The notes below the pieces were generated by a model, which was not told where the DNA came from, ran no database searches, and was given only the letters and a program-made list of their open reading frames with translations. The position numbers were made by a program, and so were the translations under genes. From Chitinophagaceae bacterium (GTDB lineage Bacteria > Bacteroidota > Bacteroidia > Chitinophagales > Chitinophagaceae), in the NCBI GenBank assembly GCA_947381435.1, contig CANCVE010000006.1:31469-95468 (forward strand): a stretch of DNA of 64,000 nucleotides, read 5' to 3'. Numbering within the stretch: position 1 is the first letter of the stretch; each line of letters begins with the position of its first letter. This document shows, piece after piece, positions 48,971 to 58,700 of this stretch.

Positions 48971-49074
48971 AAATCTCTTAGAAAATAAAGATGATTGTTA
49001 CGCTGAGGCATTAATTAGTGATTCTCAAGTTTGTTGTAAATGACAATTCGCTTAGTTCTACTTCATAATCGTCG

Positions 49075-49158
49075 CGTCATTGCGAGGAACGAAGCAACCT
49101 TTTTTAGGATTAGTACGCTTAATCTTATTAAAAGGTTGCTTCGTTCCTCGCAATGACG
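49075..49158. repeat. interspersed hairpin repeat, copy 1 (CGTCATTGCGAGG family)
   Basis: Arms of 25 bp are exact reverse complements: CGTCATTGCGAGGAACGAAG plus CAACC at 49075-49099, mirrored at 49134-49158, around a 34-base spacer. The flank GGGGAGACCTGAGCGATTTT recurs with the other copies. Confidence 0.85.
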
Positions 49159-49178
49159 GGGAGACCTGAGCGATTTTA

Positions 49179-49400
49179 AAAGATGTCATTGGTAGCTTGT
49201 CGAAGCGCAAACAGTTTAAACATATTTTCCCGCCTTCGACTAGGTACTAATGACATCTTTACAAAAGTTTGAAATTCAATATTGATAATTTAGCCCATTT
49301 GCGCTTCGACAAGCTGCTAATGACAAGTTTGGAAATGTTTGAAAATCAATAGTGACAATTTAAGATGTTTGCCCTTCGACAGGCTCAGGGTGACAATCTC
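49179..49400. repeat. cluster of CTTCGACAAGCT-type repeats
   Basis: An inverted pair with ~28-bp arms (49179-49206, AAAGATGTCATTGGTAGCTT and on; 49232-49260) is followed by two further half copies containing CTTCGACAAGCTGCTAATGACA (near 49304) and CTTCGACAGGCTCAGGGTGACA (near 49373). No coding potential is seen in this stretch. Confidence 0.6.
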
Positions 49401-49701
49401 GTGATATTCCAAATGAGCTTTTTGTCATCTTCAACAAACTTGAGATTCTCTAATAAATGCCTCTGGGTGACGTTCTGATTTTAAATGTGTACTTGCATTA
49501 AAACGCCCACTCCATACAAACCATTTACACCCTGTAGGCGGCTAAAGTCCTTTCCTTTTGGAGAGAATTTAGTTGAGTTTACATTTATTTTTCACACAGT
49601 GTCATTTTTTTGTCAATAATTCCCCACCTTTACAGCATTGGTAAGAGAAGTGTCCGTTGAAAATCTATCCGAGAGAACCTTCTTTTCCTGAAGTTTTATT
49701 G

Positions 49702-49731
49702 AAGCGAATTCCAGTTACAAACTGGTTCGAC
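49702..49731 (+). repeat. palindromic repeat CCAGTT-ACA-AACTGG, copy E1
   Basis: AAGCGAATTCCAGTTACAAA followed by CTGGTTCGAC; the centre is a 6+6 palindrome around ACA. It continues into a conserved tail with CAAGTG/CACTTG pairing (49741-49760). Related copies: 50171-50200 (diverged), 50606-50625 (truncated), 53900-53929 and 55466-55491 (inverted), 62345-62374. Confidence 0.75.
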
Positions 49732-49855
49732 TATTACACACAAGTGATGCTTCGCAACACTTGCGCTAGAAGATAAATCACATTGCTACAACCTAAAACA
49801 GACAAAAACAAAACCAATTTACGCTTGACGGCATCTAATTCTCCCATAATCTGCC

Positions 49856-49941
49856 CGTCATTGCGAGGCACGAAGCAACCCTTTATAATAAATTTAAGTG
49901 TCCTAGTCCTAAAAAAGGTTGCTTCGTGCCTCGCAATGACG
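49856..49941. repeat. interspersed hairpin repeat, copy 2
   Basis: Same family as 49075-49158. The 25-bp arms CGTCATTGCGAGGCACGAAG plus CAACC are mirrored exactly at 49917-49941. Part of tandem unit 2. Confidence 0.85.
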
Positions 49942-50289
49942 GGCAGACCTAAGCGATTTCACACAATGCCCCCCTTCTCAAATAACCAACCATTTACACC
50001 TAGCAGGCGGCTCAAGTCTTCTCTTTTTGGAGAGAATTTAGTTAAGTTTATATTTATTTTTCACACAGTGTCATTTTTTTGTCAATAATTCTCCACCTTT
50101 ACAGCATTGGTAAGAGAAGTGTCCGTTGAAAATCTGTCCGAGAGAACCTTCTTTTCCTGAAGTTTTATTGAAACGAATTTTAGTTATAAATTGGTTTGAC
50201 TGGTACACACTAGTGATGCTACGGAAGATTTGCGCGAGAGAGAAATCCAATTTACACTAGACGTCATCTAATTCTCTCCATAATCTGCC

Positions 50290-50375
50290 CGTCATTGCGA
50301 GGCACGAAGCAACCCTTTATAATAAATTTAAGTGTCCTAGTCCTAAAAAAGGTTGCTTCGTGCCTCGCAATGACG
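50290..50375. repeat. interspersed hairpin repeat, copy 3
   Basis: Identical arms to copy 2, 434 bp downstream, as expected for a recent tandem duplication. Confidence 0.85.
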
Positions 50376-50641
50376 GGGAGACCTAAGCGATTTCACACAA
50401 TGCCCCCCCTTCTCAAATAACCAACCATTTACACCTAGTAGGCGGCTCAAGTCCTCTCTTTTTGGAGAGAATTTAGTTGAGTTTGCATTTATTTTCCACA
50501 CAGTGTCATTTTTTTGTCAATAATTCCCCACCTTTACAGCATTGGTAAAAGAAGTGGCCGTTGAAAATCTATCCGAGAGAACCTTCTTTTCCTGAAGTTT
50601 TATTGAAGCGAATTCCAGTTACAAAAAATAGAACAAAAAAT

Positions 50642-53600
50642 ATGATTTCTTATAAACAATTAAACTCGTCAAATAAGATATTGATTGGGGAGTTACCCAC
50701 TAAAGCCGATTTAGCAATTGTATCAATTGATGAAGATGGAAATGCAGGAAGGTTGAACTTGTTTGTTTTGAAAGAATATGGCTATTCAATTAAAGACATA
50801 CCTAAAAAAGAACAATTAGGATATGGATTCAGCTACTTATCCTCTAATAATAGAAAATCGATTCTTTTTGTTGTAACAATTAGTGGAAAAGATGATTCAA
50901 AAAACAATTTGAAGCAAAATCTTTTTAAAGCCTTGATAAACTCTAAAGATAGACTTGAAAACAAAGTTGTTTGGTTGCCTTTAATGGGTACTGGTGATGG
51001 TGGGCTATCATTTAAAGAAAGTCTATTTATAACAGTTGATACGATTAATCTGTTTTTAGAAAATAATCCAACCGAAATTGTATTTTCAATCTCCTTGCCT
51101 AATAATGATGAGGGAAAAGAGTTCTTAGAAATTATTCGTGAAGAGCAAGAAGAATATTTAGAAGACTATTTGAAGATATCTTCCGCAGTAAAAAAGGAAA
51201 ATATCCAATATTGGTTATTAAAATTAAATCCTGATTCTTTTGACTTTGATAATTTTGAGGAGGGTGAAGAAATCTGGTTTGGTACATTAAATACTAAATT
51301 TCATAAAAGACCCGAATATGATTTGTTTTTTAAAATAAAAAAAGGAGATAAGGTAATAGGTTATGGAACAGGAAAGTATCAGGCAATTATATGGATTTTG
51401 GAAATAGTCGATGAGGCAAAAAACCATGACGCTTTTGGAGAATCTATTAAACTAGAGATATTAGAAATAAAAAATCCACCTATAAGTTTTAATTCATTTA
51501 GTAACTATTTATCTGATTCTACAAAATCAGAGATTACTGAAAATTCTCCAAAGCGCCTATTTAGTATTGATGCTAAAACTTTTCGTCAACTTTCAAAAAG
51601 CTCTACTAATATTGGTGAAAAGAAATATTCTTATAATTTTCCTAGAATTCCATTGACAGATAATGAAAAAAAATACTTAGAAATCATTTACAAAAATTTT
51701 CTTGCTGCTAAAGAAATTGATACCCCACTTTCTCTTCAAGAAGTATGGAATGACTTTCCACCTGAATTTGACGCTTACAAAATAAATCACCTTTTAGTAA
51801 GTGGAGGACGTGACATAACACTTTGGGGGATATGGCACATACATCCTGAATCAGATATATTTGAGAAAGTCGATAAGGTAATTAATGAAATAAAAAATAT
51901 TTTAAGTAAAGGTGATTTGCAACAGGCAATAATTTCAAAGCAAATTCAATTCATTTTACCTTATAGCGATCTAGAGCTTTTTCAGTTATTTAAATTAATA
52001 TCGCAATTCGGAAACCTGAGTAATGGAACTGGTCGAGATAAAAGCCTAAACTCATCCCTTAATATAAATAGCACTATAATTTATGAACAATATAGAAGGT
52101 ATTCTGGGCTTCAATCGTTTATGAATGACTTTTTAAGTAAGAATGGTGTGGATTTTAATGCATTTGGTTTCAATATAAACTTAGATGAACCAAAAATAGA
52201 TTCAGCTATTTCTTATTCCAAAACACAAATATTAAGAAAGCATAGTAAGGATTTTGTTCCTGTGATGGGGGTAAAAGATTTAGCCAATGATTTGGCAGAA
52301 ATTATTAATGCCTTACCTGAAGAAAAAGGCCAAATGATTGGAATTTTTGGAAAATGGGGCAGAGGGAAATCATTTTTAATGGAAGAATTATGGAAGGTAT
52401 TAGATAAGGGCTTTTATATTCGAGTGGATTATCATGCTTGGAAGTATCAACAAACACCTGCATCATGGGCTTATTTATATGAAATATTAGCTAAAAAATA
52501 TGTAAATAAGCCTGAATTAGAATTTACATTTAAATGTTTATGGAAATTAGTTTGTTATTATCGAAGGGTAATCTGGCTAAACATAAAAAGAAAGGGAGTG
52601 TCTCCAATTTTCAAATTTTTATTTGCTATAATCCCAACAATAGCTACTTGGATTATATCTTACAAGAAATTAGGTCTTGGGTATACTCTTGTAACAGGTT
52701 CCGTAACTTCATTAGGGTTTATGGCTTTTCTAAAAAAGCTGAGCAAAGACAATTCAACTAAGGCAGTGGACTTAATAAAGAAGTTTACTGCTATGCATTC
52801 CTTTAAAGAAAAAATGGGTATTCAAGCTGACATTCAGGATGAATTAATTAAACTTCTCAAAGTATGGATGCCAGAAAACGGTGAGAAGAAGCAAAAAGTA
52901 TTACTTGTTGTAGAGGATATTGATCGTTGTACAGAGGAAAGAATAATTCAAAATATTGATGCTTTAAGGGTAATGCTTGATGATGAAGAAATAAGTAAAC
53001 GATTAATTATAATCACTGCAATTGATGAAAGAATTTTAAAAAATGCTATTGAAACTAAATATAATTCACTATTTGCAAATAACGAAAAATATAGTAACAT
53101 TGAAAATAATGATGAAAACAGTATATATGATAAATCATTAAAAAATGAACTAATATCAGAATATCTTGATAAGCTTTTTATTTCTGCAATCAAATTAGGA
53201 GGTTTGAATAATATACAAAGACAAGAGTTTCTGGATGAATTAATAAAAGACCATAGTGGAAAACAAATTGATAAAGAACTCAAAAATGAAATTGAAAACC
53301 AGGCAGAAGTAGAGAAAGAAAATAGAGAAAAAAGTAGTTTAGCTAACTACGGTTCATCTTTTGATATTGCGATAAGAAATGGTGACTTTGTAATAAAAGA
53401 TGGAGATATTTCCCTTGAAGATACTAACGGAAACTTAGTTAGTAGTTTAGATTTGGAAATTAATACTCAAAACAAGTGGGAAAAATTAAATCCTATTGAA
53501 GTCACATTTCTTGGAGATATAATTAAAGACTGGTCAGAAGCTACCCCAAGAAGAATTAGCATTTTTTATTTTCGCTATCTGCTTTGTAAAAATCTTCTGA

Positions 53601-53851
53601 TTAGTAAATATGCCTTAACTAAAGAACCAAATGGCTGGCAAGAAACACAAGGAATAAAAGCATTGATGATACTTTTACTTGAACATAGTAATAAGTATAA
53701 TCCAGATGAGATTTTAGAAGAAAAAAACAGAATAGTTAAACTTCCTGATTCAAATGAATTCATAACCTTAGAGTCAATTGCAAACTTTTCAATAAATAGA
53801 AAAGACTATTTGTATTTATTAGAAATATTTGAATTAGTAATAGCTTATTAA
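50642..53851 (+). CDS. KAP-family P-loop NTPase with macro-like and EVE/PUA-like N-terminal regions
   Basis: Predicted 1069 aa. The frame extends to 50561, but those codons belong to the repeat unit, so I choose the ATG at 50642. Residues about 10-165 resemble a macro domain (LPLMGTGDGGLSFKESL at 112-128, then a helix and a strand VFSI). Residues about 189-278 resemble an EVE/PUA-like fold (YWLLKLNPDSF, IWFGTLNTKFHKRPEYD, VIGYGTGKY). A linker of ~290 residues includes a possible winged helix. The KAP NTPase has Walker A GKWGRGKS (570-577), two likely membrane segments between Walker A and B (about 656-698) and Walker B LLVVEDIDRC (754-763). KAP NTPases are membrane-associated and several act in phage exclusion; an antiphage role is inference. 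The gene is visibly more AT-rich than its neighbours and is bounded by repeats. Confidence 0.75.
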   Translation: MISYKQLNSSNKILIGELPTKADLAIVSIDEDGNAGRLNLFVLKEYGYSIKDIPKKEQLGYGFSYLSSNNRKSILFVVTISGKDDSKNNLKQNLFKALINSKDRLENKVVWLPLMGTGDGGLSFKESLFITVDTINLFLENNPTEIVFSISLPNNDEGKEFLEIIREEQEEYLEDYLKISSAVKKENIQYWLLKLNPDSFDFDNFEEGEEIWFGTLNTKFHKRPEYDLFFKIKKGDKVIGYGTGKYQAIIWILEIVDEAKNHDAFGESIKLEILEIKNPPISFNSFSNYLSDSTKSEITENSPKRLFSIDAKTFRQLSKSSTNIGEKKYSYNFPRIPLTDNEKKYLEIIYKNFLAAKEIDTPLSLQEVWNDFPPEFDAYKINHLLVSGGRDITLWGIWHIHPESDIFEKVDKVINEIKNILSKGDLQQAIISKQIQFILPYSDLELFQLFKLISQFGNLSNGTGRDKSLNSSLNINSTIIYEQYRRYSGLQSFMNDFLSKNGVDFNAFGFNINLDEPKIDSAISYSKTQILRKHSKDFVPVMGVKDLANDLAEIINALPEEKGQMIGIFGKWGRGKSFLMEELWKVLDKGFYIRVDYHAWKYQQTPASWAYLYEILAKKYVNKPELEFTFKCLWKLVCYYRRVIWLNIKRKGVSPIFKFLFAIIPTIATWIISYKKLGLGYTLVTGSVTSLGFMAFLKKLSKDNSTKAVDLIKKFTAMHSFKEKMGIQADIQDELIKLLKVWMPENGEKKQKVLLVVEDIDRCTEERIIQNIDALRVMLDDEEISKRLIIITAIDERILKNAIETKYNSLFANNEKYSNIENNDENSIYDKSLKNELISEYLDKLFISAIKLGGLNNIQRQEFLDELIKDHSGKQIDKELKNEIENQAEVEKENREKSSLANYGSSFDIAIRNGDFVIKDGDISLEDTNGNLVSSLDLEINTQNKWEKLNPIEVTFLGDIIKDWSEATPRRISIFYFRYLLCKNLLISKYALTKEPNGWQETQGIKALMILLLEHSNKYNPDEILEEKNRIVKLPDSNEFITLESIANFSINRKDYLYLLEIFELVIAY

Positions 53852-54292
53852 TTTACCAACCTTCTAGCACAAGACTTCTGTAAGATGACTTGTGTACAAG
53901 TCGAACCAGTTTGTAACTGGAATACGCTTAAATAAAAGCACTTGTTCTGTAACATCACTTGGTTTAAAACTCACCAAATCCTCCACTCAAAAAAATCTTT
54001 ATTTAGTAAACCAAAATAAAGTTGTTTCATTAGGTTCTAACTACCATACCTTTGGTGTTCTGAAGTTTTAGATGGTCGTGGGTTCGGCTGTTTAAATCGT
54101 TCGCCTTTCTATAAGGAATGTACCACCTATAACTATGCTTCCAAAAGAACCCGCACGCAATTTCTACTAGCTAAGTTTCCCAGCGTTTTTAGCAGAACAA
54201 ATCAGTTAACAGTAACCAGTTAACAGTAACTTTTCACTTATGGCTTTCGACTACTATCTACTATCTAATAACTCATATCTAAAGGATTTACA
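53852..54292. other. intergenic region with an inverted repeat copy
   Basis: Contains the inverted copy E4 of the palindromic repeat (53900-53929), preceded by GACTTG-TGTA-CAAGTC (53886-53901), a possible terminator of the KAP gene. Near 54204 AGTTAACAGTAAC is directly repeated. AAAGGA at 54281-54286 is a plausible ribosome binding site for the next gene. No credible gene. Confidence 0.5.
53900..53929 (-). repeat. palindromic repeat, inverted copy E4
   Basis: GTCGAACCAGTTTGTAACTG and on to CGCTT is the reverse complement of copy E1 with few changes. Together with the truncated E3 (50606-50625) it brackets the KAP gene in inverted orientation. Confidence 0.7.
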
Positions 54293-55375
54293 ATGACAAA
54301 TTATCAACAGGCACAAATGACAAGGAATACTGGTACATGCGTTTATCTGGCTGCAAACACTGCTGCCACTGTTGATGATATTCCGTTTATTGCCGCAGCC
54401 TCTAAAATGGAAACAGATACGGCCGCAGCGGATGTTTCGGCAGATGCAGCAGCGACAGACAATACTGGTTATAGCTTGGATAAGGAAATAGAAAAGGATG
54501 AGGTTAGCCAAATGGCCGCACAGTTATGTGCAAGCAGTAAGGTGAAGATGGATAAGGATGGTAACAATGTGGTATCGAATGCGTTGAAAGATTCGGTGAC
54601 CTATTATTTAAGGGCATCGGATGCGGTATGTGTCACCCGTTTGATGAGTGTATATAATACAATGCTTACTAATATACTATTGATAACTTCCGATTATCTG
54701 ACCGAGGCACAACTGGCTACTTTTTTAACTAAGATAAATTCTTTCCGCACCTTGAAGGGCTCTACCACTTTGGTGAACACTAACATGCCCCTACTTACTG
54801 CCCAGCTAAAAACAGACCTGAAGCAGACATGTGCTGACATAGTGGTTTTGAAGATGTTGCTAAAAAAATACAAGCTTACAAACCCAACATTTTATAATGG
54901 CTTGAGGGCGGCTTGCAAGATGCCAGCCGTAACCATATTGCACACTACAGTTTACATTATAGTTATTGATGCAAGCACAACAGGTGTACTTGCTGGTGTG
55001 CAAGGAACACTTACAAGATCTAAGCAACTACCTGTGACAAATGTGGGAGGTGTAATGGTTTATACTACTGTAGGGGCAGGTATGGCAACGGGGACTTTTG
55101 CTAAACAGGGGTTTGTTACTAAGATTGTGAAAATGACCATTTTGAGTGGCAAGAAAAATACTTTCACCGTAGCACTGACCCCCGGAATAATGACCGCCGA
55201 ACAGGAAGCCGCCGTAATAGCTACCGTAGCAAAGATTGTTGCAGATGAAAAAGCCGCAAAAGCTACCAAGGCAAAACTAAAAAAGGAAGCCAAGGCCGCT
55301 GCCGCACTTGTGGCAGTAACAGTAGTGGAGCCAGAAGCAATAGTGCCGAAAACAACGGAAGACGGGGCTGTATGA
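54293..55375 (+). CDS. hypothetical Ala/Thr-rich protein with carboxypeptidase-regulatory-like segment
   Basis: A 360-aa protein I do not recognise; a ribosome site AAAGGA lies 7 bp before its ATG. No signal peptide is visible. Residues 1-80 are Ala/Thr/Asp-rich. Residues about 85-215 are predicted helical and Leu/Thr-rich. Residues about 217-300 (VYIIVIDASTTGVLAGVQGT to TFTVALTPG) look like a beta-sandwich of the carboxypeptidase-regulatory-like type. The C-terminus (about 305-345) is an Ala/Lys-rich helix (KAAKATKAKLKKEAKAAAAL). It stands alone between repeat regions, convergent with the GH106-like gene. Composition and codon usage are consistent with a real gene, but the function is unknown. 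Confidence 0.6.
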   Translation: MTNYQQAQMTRNTGTCVYLAANTAATVDDIPFIAAASKMETDTAAADVSADAAATDNTGYSLDKEIEKDEVSQMAAQLCASSKVKMDKDGNNVVSNALKDSVTYYLRASDAVCVTRLMSVYNTMLTNILLITSDYLTEAQLATFLTKINSFRTLKGSTTLVNTNMPLLTAQLKTDLKQTCADIVVLKMLLKKYKLTNPTFYNGLRAACKMPAVTILHTTVYIIVIDASTTGVLAGVQGTLTRSKQLPVTNVGGVMVYTTVGAGMATGTFAKQGFVTKIVKMTILSGKKNTFTVALTPGIMTAEQEAAVIATVAKIVADEKAAKATKAKLKKEAKAAAALVAVTVVEPEAIVPKTTEDGAV

Positions 55376-55465
55376 AATTAATTTTCGATTTTAAGGTGGA
55401 TTGTAATGCGTTTCTACCAAAAAACAGCTTTCAGCGATGGCTGGTTACTTGTTTCTAGCATTTGA

Positions 55466-55491
55466 ACCAGTTTGTAACTGGATTTCGCTAC
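55466..55491 (-). repeat. palindromic repeat, inverted copy E5
   Basis: GAACCAGTTTGTAACTGG followed by ATTTCGCT, reverse complement of the E1 core. Confidence 0.65.
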
Positions 55492-55561
55492 AACAAAACA
55501 TTTGATTAATGAAATCCATTCTAATTAACTAATAGACATCTTCGACAATTCATTTCATATT

Positions 55562-55655
55562 CTCTTTTCTGTTTTCTCAGTGCCTCTGTGGCATTTTTTA
55601 TTTGATTTATGGGTATTCCATTTGCCACAGATGACACAGAAAGAACAGAGAAAAG
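55562..55655. repeat. inverted repeat with ~32-bp arms (TGTGGCA/TGCCACA type)
   Basis: The left arm CTCTTTTCTGTTTTCTCAGT and on to TGTGGCA (55562-55593) is mirrored by TGCCACAGATGACACAGAAA and on (55623-55655), with several mismatches. Distant relative of the 34564-34684 element. It occupies the gap between the convergent 54293 and 55712 genes; nothing else is seen there apart from copy E5. Confidence 0.65.
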
Positions 55656-55711
55656 AAATATTTATTCTATTTTTATTCACGAAAACCAATTGTCGAAGAG
55701 GTCTAATGTAG

Positions 55712-58700
55712 TTACTCCTTTATTTCTAACCGCACCGGACCTAAAAGACCTGCAACTTCGAGTGGAGAGTCTTTCTCAAAAAAGTTCCAAGTGGTAAAAG
55801 TGAACCGCTCTTTTACTGGTCTTGCTGCACCCGTCCATATCCAATCTGGAATTTCTTTTAATCGGTATCCCTGCAACTGTTTTTCCTTATAAACCATTTT
55901 TTTATCCCAGTTGCCTTCTTTAGCATATTGCTCATCTCCTATCAATCGGTTGTTCCATGTATTGGTAATCTTAACTTCTATTAGGTTGTTTCCTTTTTTA
56001 ATTAAGGAGGTTATGTTTGCTGCAAAGGGAGGTTTCCAATAGATACCTACGGAAGTTCCATTAACCAGAATCTCTGCAATATTTCTTACTTTACCAAGGT
56101 TTAACCATACTTCCTTATTTCTATCAATATTTTTATCAATGTAAATACTCGTTGAATAATTGGCTGTACCAGAATAGTATTTGATGCCTGCATTTTCATT
56201 AGTTGTCCAAGAACCTACACCTAAATAGGTACTATCCGGCGCTCCCCAACCTTTTGCAAAACGGACTAACCACTTTTGTTCCAATGGGATTGTTTTGGCA
56301 ATGGACTTGTTTTTTAAGACTGGTAAATATTTTATTGACGCCTGTTTTGAAGTAAATACGATAAACATAGATTCGTAAGGCGAGAGAGGGAGTGTGATAT
56401 TGGTACACCCATTTACTACTTTCCAATTGTTTGGCTTCATGACAAGTCCGCTTTCTGGCAACCAAAGCTGTGGTTCCTTACCAGTAACACGAAAAGAAAT
56501 TTCAGCATTCATTTGAGATGCAACGGCGCTTGCCACAAAATAAATATCACTATCACCCGCTATTCTATGTACCCAATTAATAGCATCATTATTCTCTCTG
56601 ATGCCACACACGGTTTCTTCAAAGCCACCCCATACCATGGCTGTCCCTTTTGCTTGTAAAACATTTACATCTGGCTTTAATTGTAATGACTGCAACTTGA
56701 GCATGAAGCCTTTGCTCCAATGATTTGTTTGTGCGGGTTTATTATAAAAAGCTTTACCTACAGGCCTGTCCTTCAAAAGCCATTCTGTTTCTGGATCATT
56801 AACCGACGAATATGCTTCCATCCAAATTAGCTGTCCATTACCTACTTGATTTTTTAAAACATTTACGCCATCAGCATTACCCCATAACTGCGATACTATG
56901 TTTTTTACAACAACTTCAGATTGCGGATAATTGGATAACCCAGTTGAAGTATAGGGTTTGTCCTGACAAATAATTGTTCCTCCTTTTTTTGCTAGCAACA
57001 ACAACTTCTTTGCAGTTTCTACCGTAATACTTCCATTTGTTTTAGGCAACAAGAGTACCTTGTATTTAGCACCAGAAGGGAGCGTGAAACAACCATCTTC
57101 CCAATTCATTTCCTGCACCAACAGCTCTTCGGTAATGTGGTCATAGTTATAGTATTGATGCATTCCTTCTGGTGTAGATTCTTTCCAGTTTACGGTTGGC
57201 ATTAAAACGGCTATGTCAGCTACATTAATACCTTGCCTCAATAGGTATTGGCATCTTGAAATGTAATCTGTAAATGGTTTACCTTGTTGCCACCAAGTTT
57301 GCCCCGGCAGAAACATAGTTCCCCAGAAGTGCATTGGCATACCGGGTTTTACATCAATACCCCAAGGTTGCAAAGCAGCACCATGCAATACAAACCTATT
57401 AATGCCGTTGCAAAATGCGAGATCCCCCACCCTTTTCAATCCATAAGGATCCATTCGCCAATTGCCATCGCACCACCGTCCAGTAAAGGCCTCGGCGCCT
57501 ATCACTTTTCTGCCATAAGTATGCCCAGCACTTGCAGCCCATCTAGTAGAGTTCATACAGTCTCCACTTGCCCAAAACTCACCCATCGGTATATGTGTTC
57601 TGCCTCCACATCTCACTGGGTCAAAAGGACCATAATAAGGCTCAGTCATAAATAGCATTCCTTTTTGTTCGCACTTTTCTTTCATGTGCGAAAAGAAATT
57701 ATCGGCAAATAAATCTGTTTGTGTAAGGTAAACGTCGCTGTTGAACCTGTCGGTTAAATTTTTATCCTCTACAATTTGATTTGTTTTATAGGTAATAAGC
57801 CAAGGGGTAGGATTGTAGCCGCGTCTTTTTATAAATTCGGCTGCAAACTTGGGCGACCATTCCGGATTGCCCACTTCCCAACTATCTGCTTCTATTCCTT
57901 TAATGGTAGTACCCACTAGTTTGGGGGAGTTTTTAATAAACTTCCCTACCATCCCCTCAAAAATGGAATCCACGGCTGCTTTATCAAGTTTGTCACACTC
58001 AAATCCTTTTCCTCCTTCTGGTGCAGGTCTATTATACGCCAACGCATTTTGCATGGCATACCTTCTCACAATCCATTTGCCATCTGGAACAATCCATTCT
58101 ATTTTTCCATTATTATTTTGTGCCGTTAAATCGATTATTTCATTGATTTTTACAATGGGTTTATCAGGATATGCAACTACTGCTATGTCTGCAGTAAAGT
58201 TTTTAAATCCTGGTCTTATTAAAGTGGTCTCTTCTTTATTACCCCCACTGCCAACTAAATTATACCCATCAGTTAATGCCTCTTTTGTAAAATTAAATTG
58301 TTCAATAGATGAAGATGCAGTTACCACTGCATTGCTTGCAACATTATCGTTGCCCTTAAATACTTCCATTTCTCCCAGTGCCAGAAAGTATTGGTACTTA
58401 TTCTCTTTACTAATCGAGAAATTTTCAATAGAAGTAAACCTAACATATCTACCCTTGTACCTTCTACCATCGATATGAACTGAATGATTTTTAGGATTTG
58501 GAAAGATTGATGAGGTCTGTTCGAACAAAATTTGTGGGGAAATAAACGCTTCATTATCGGCTATTTCTAATTTGAATTTCTTTGGAAACCCAAAACCATC
58601 TATGCCATTATTGGTTAATGGATGCAAAATAACTGAGTCGATACTTTTACTTTCCCCTAAATCAACCTGAACCCATTGTAGGGTATCTTTAGTAGCTAGT

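Larger units (their letters stand above)
49521..50625 (+). repeat. three tandem copies of a ~435-468 bp unit
   Basis: A common block beginning ACCATTTACACC and running through GGCGGCT, GGAGAGAATTTAGTT, TCACACAGTGTCATTTTTTTG, CCACCTTTACAGCATTGG and CCGAGAGAACCTTC to AAGCGAATTCCAG starts at about 49521, 49989 and 50424. Copies 2 and 3 also include the upstream hairpin repeats (49856 and 50290). Copies are well over 90% alike by eye in the block, except the end of copy 2. Copy 3 breaks off at 50625, just before the KAP NTPase gene. Open frames here are not credible genes. Confidence 0.85.

Noticed and set aside
48649..49043. Several overlapping open frames over the 21-bp array
   Set aside because: Three frames on the plus strand and one on the minus strand are all open with simple repeats, which is a property of the array rather than of genes.
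49783..50088. 101-codon frame within the tandem repeats
   Set aside because: Made of hairpin-repeat sequence (the CGTCATTGCGAGG family) and spans unit boundaries.
50561..50641. 27 extra N-terminal codons for the KAP protein
   Set aside because: These bases belong to the third tandem repeat unit; the same sequence occurs twice upstream without the gene, so the start at 50642 is preferred.
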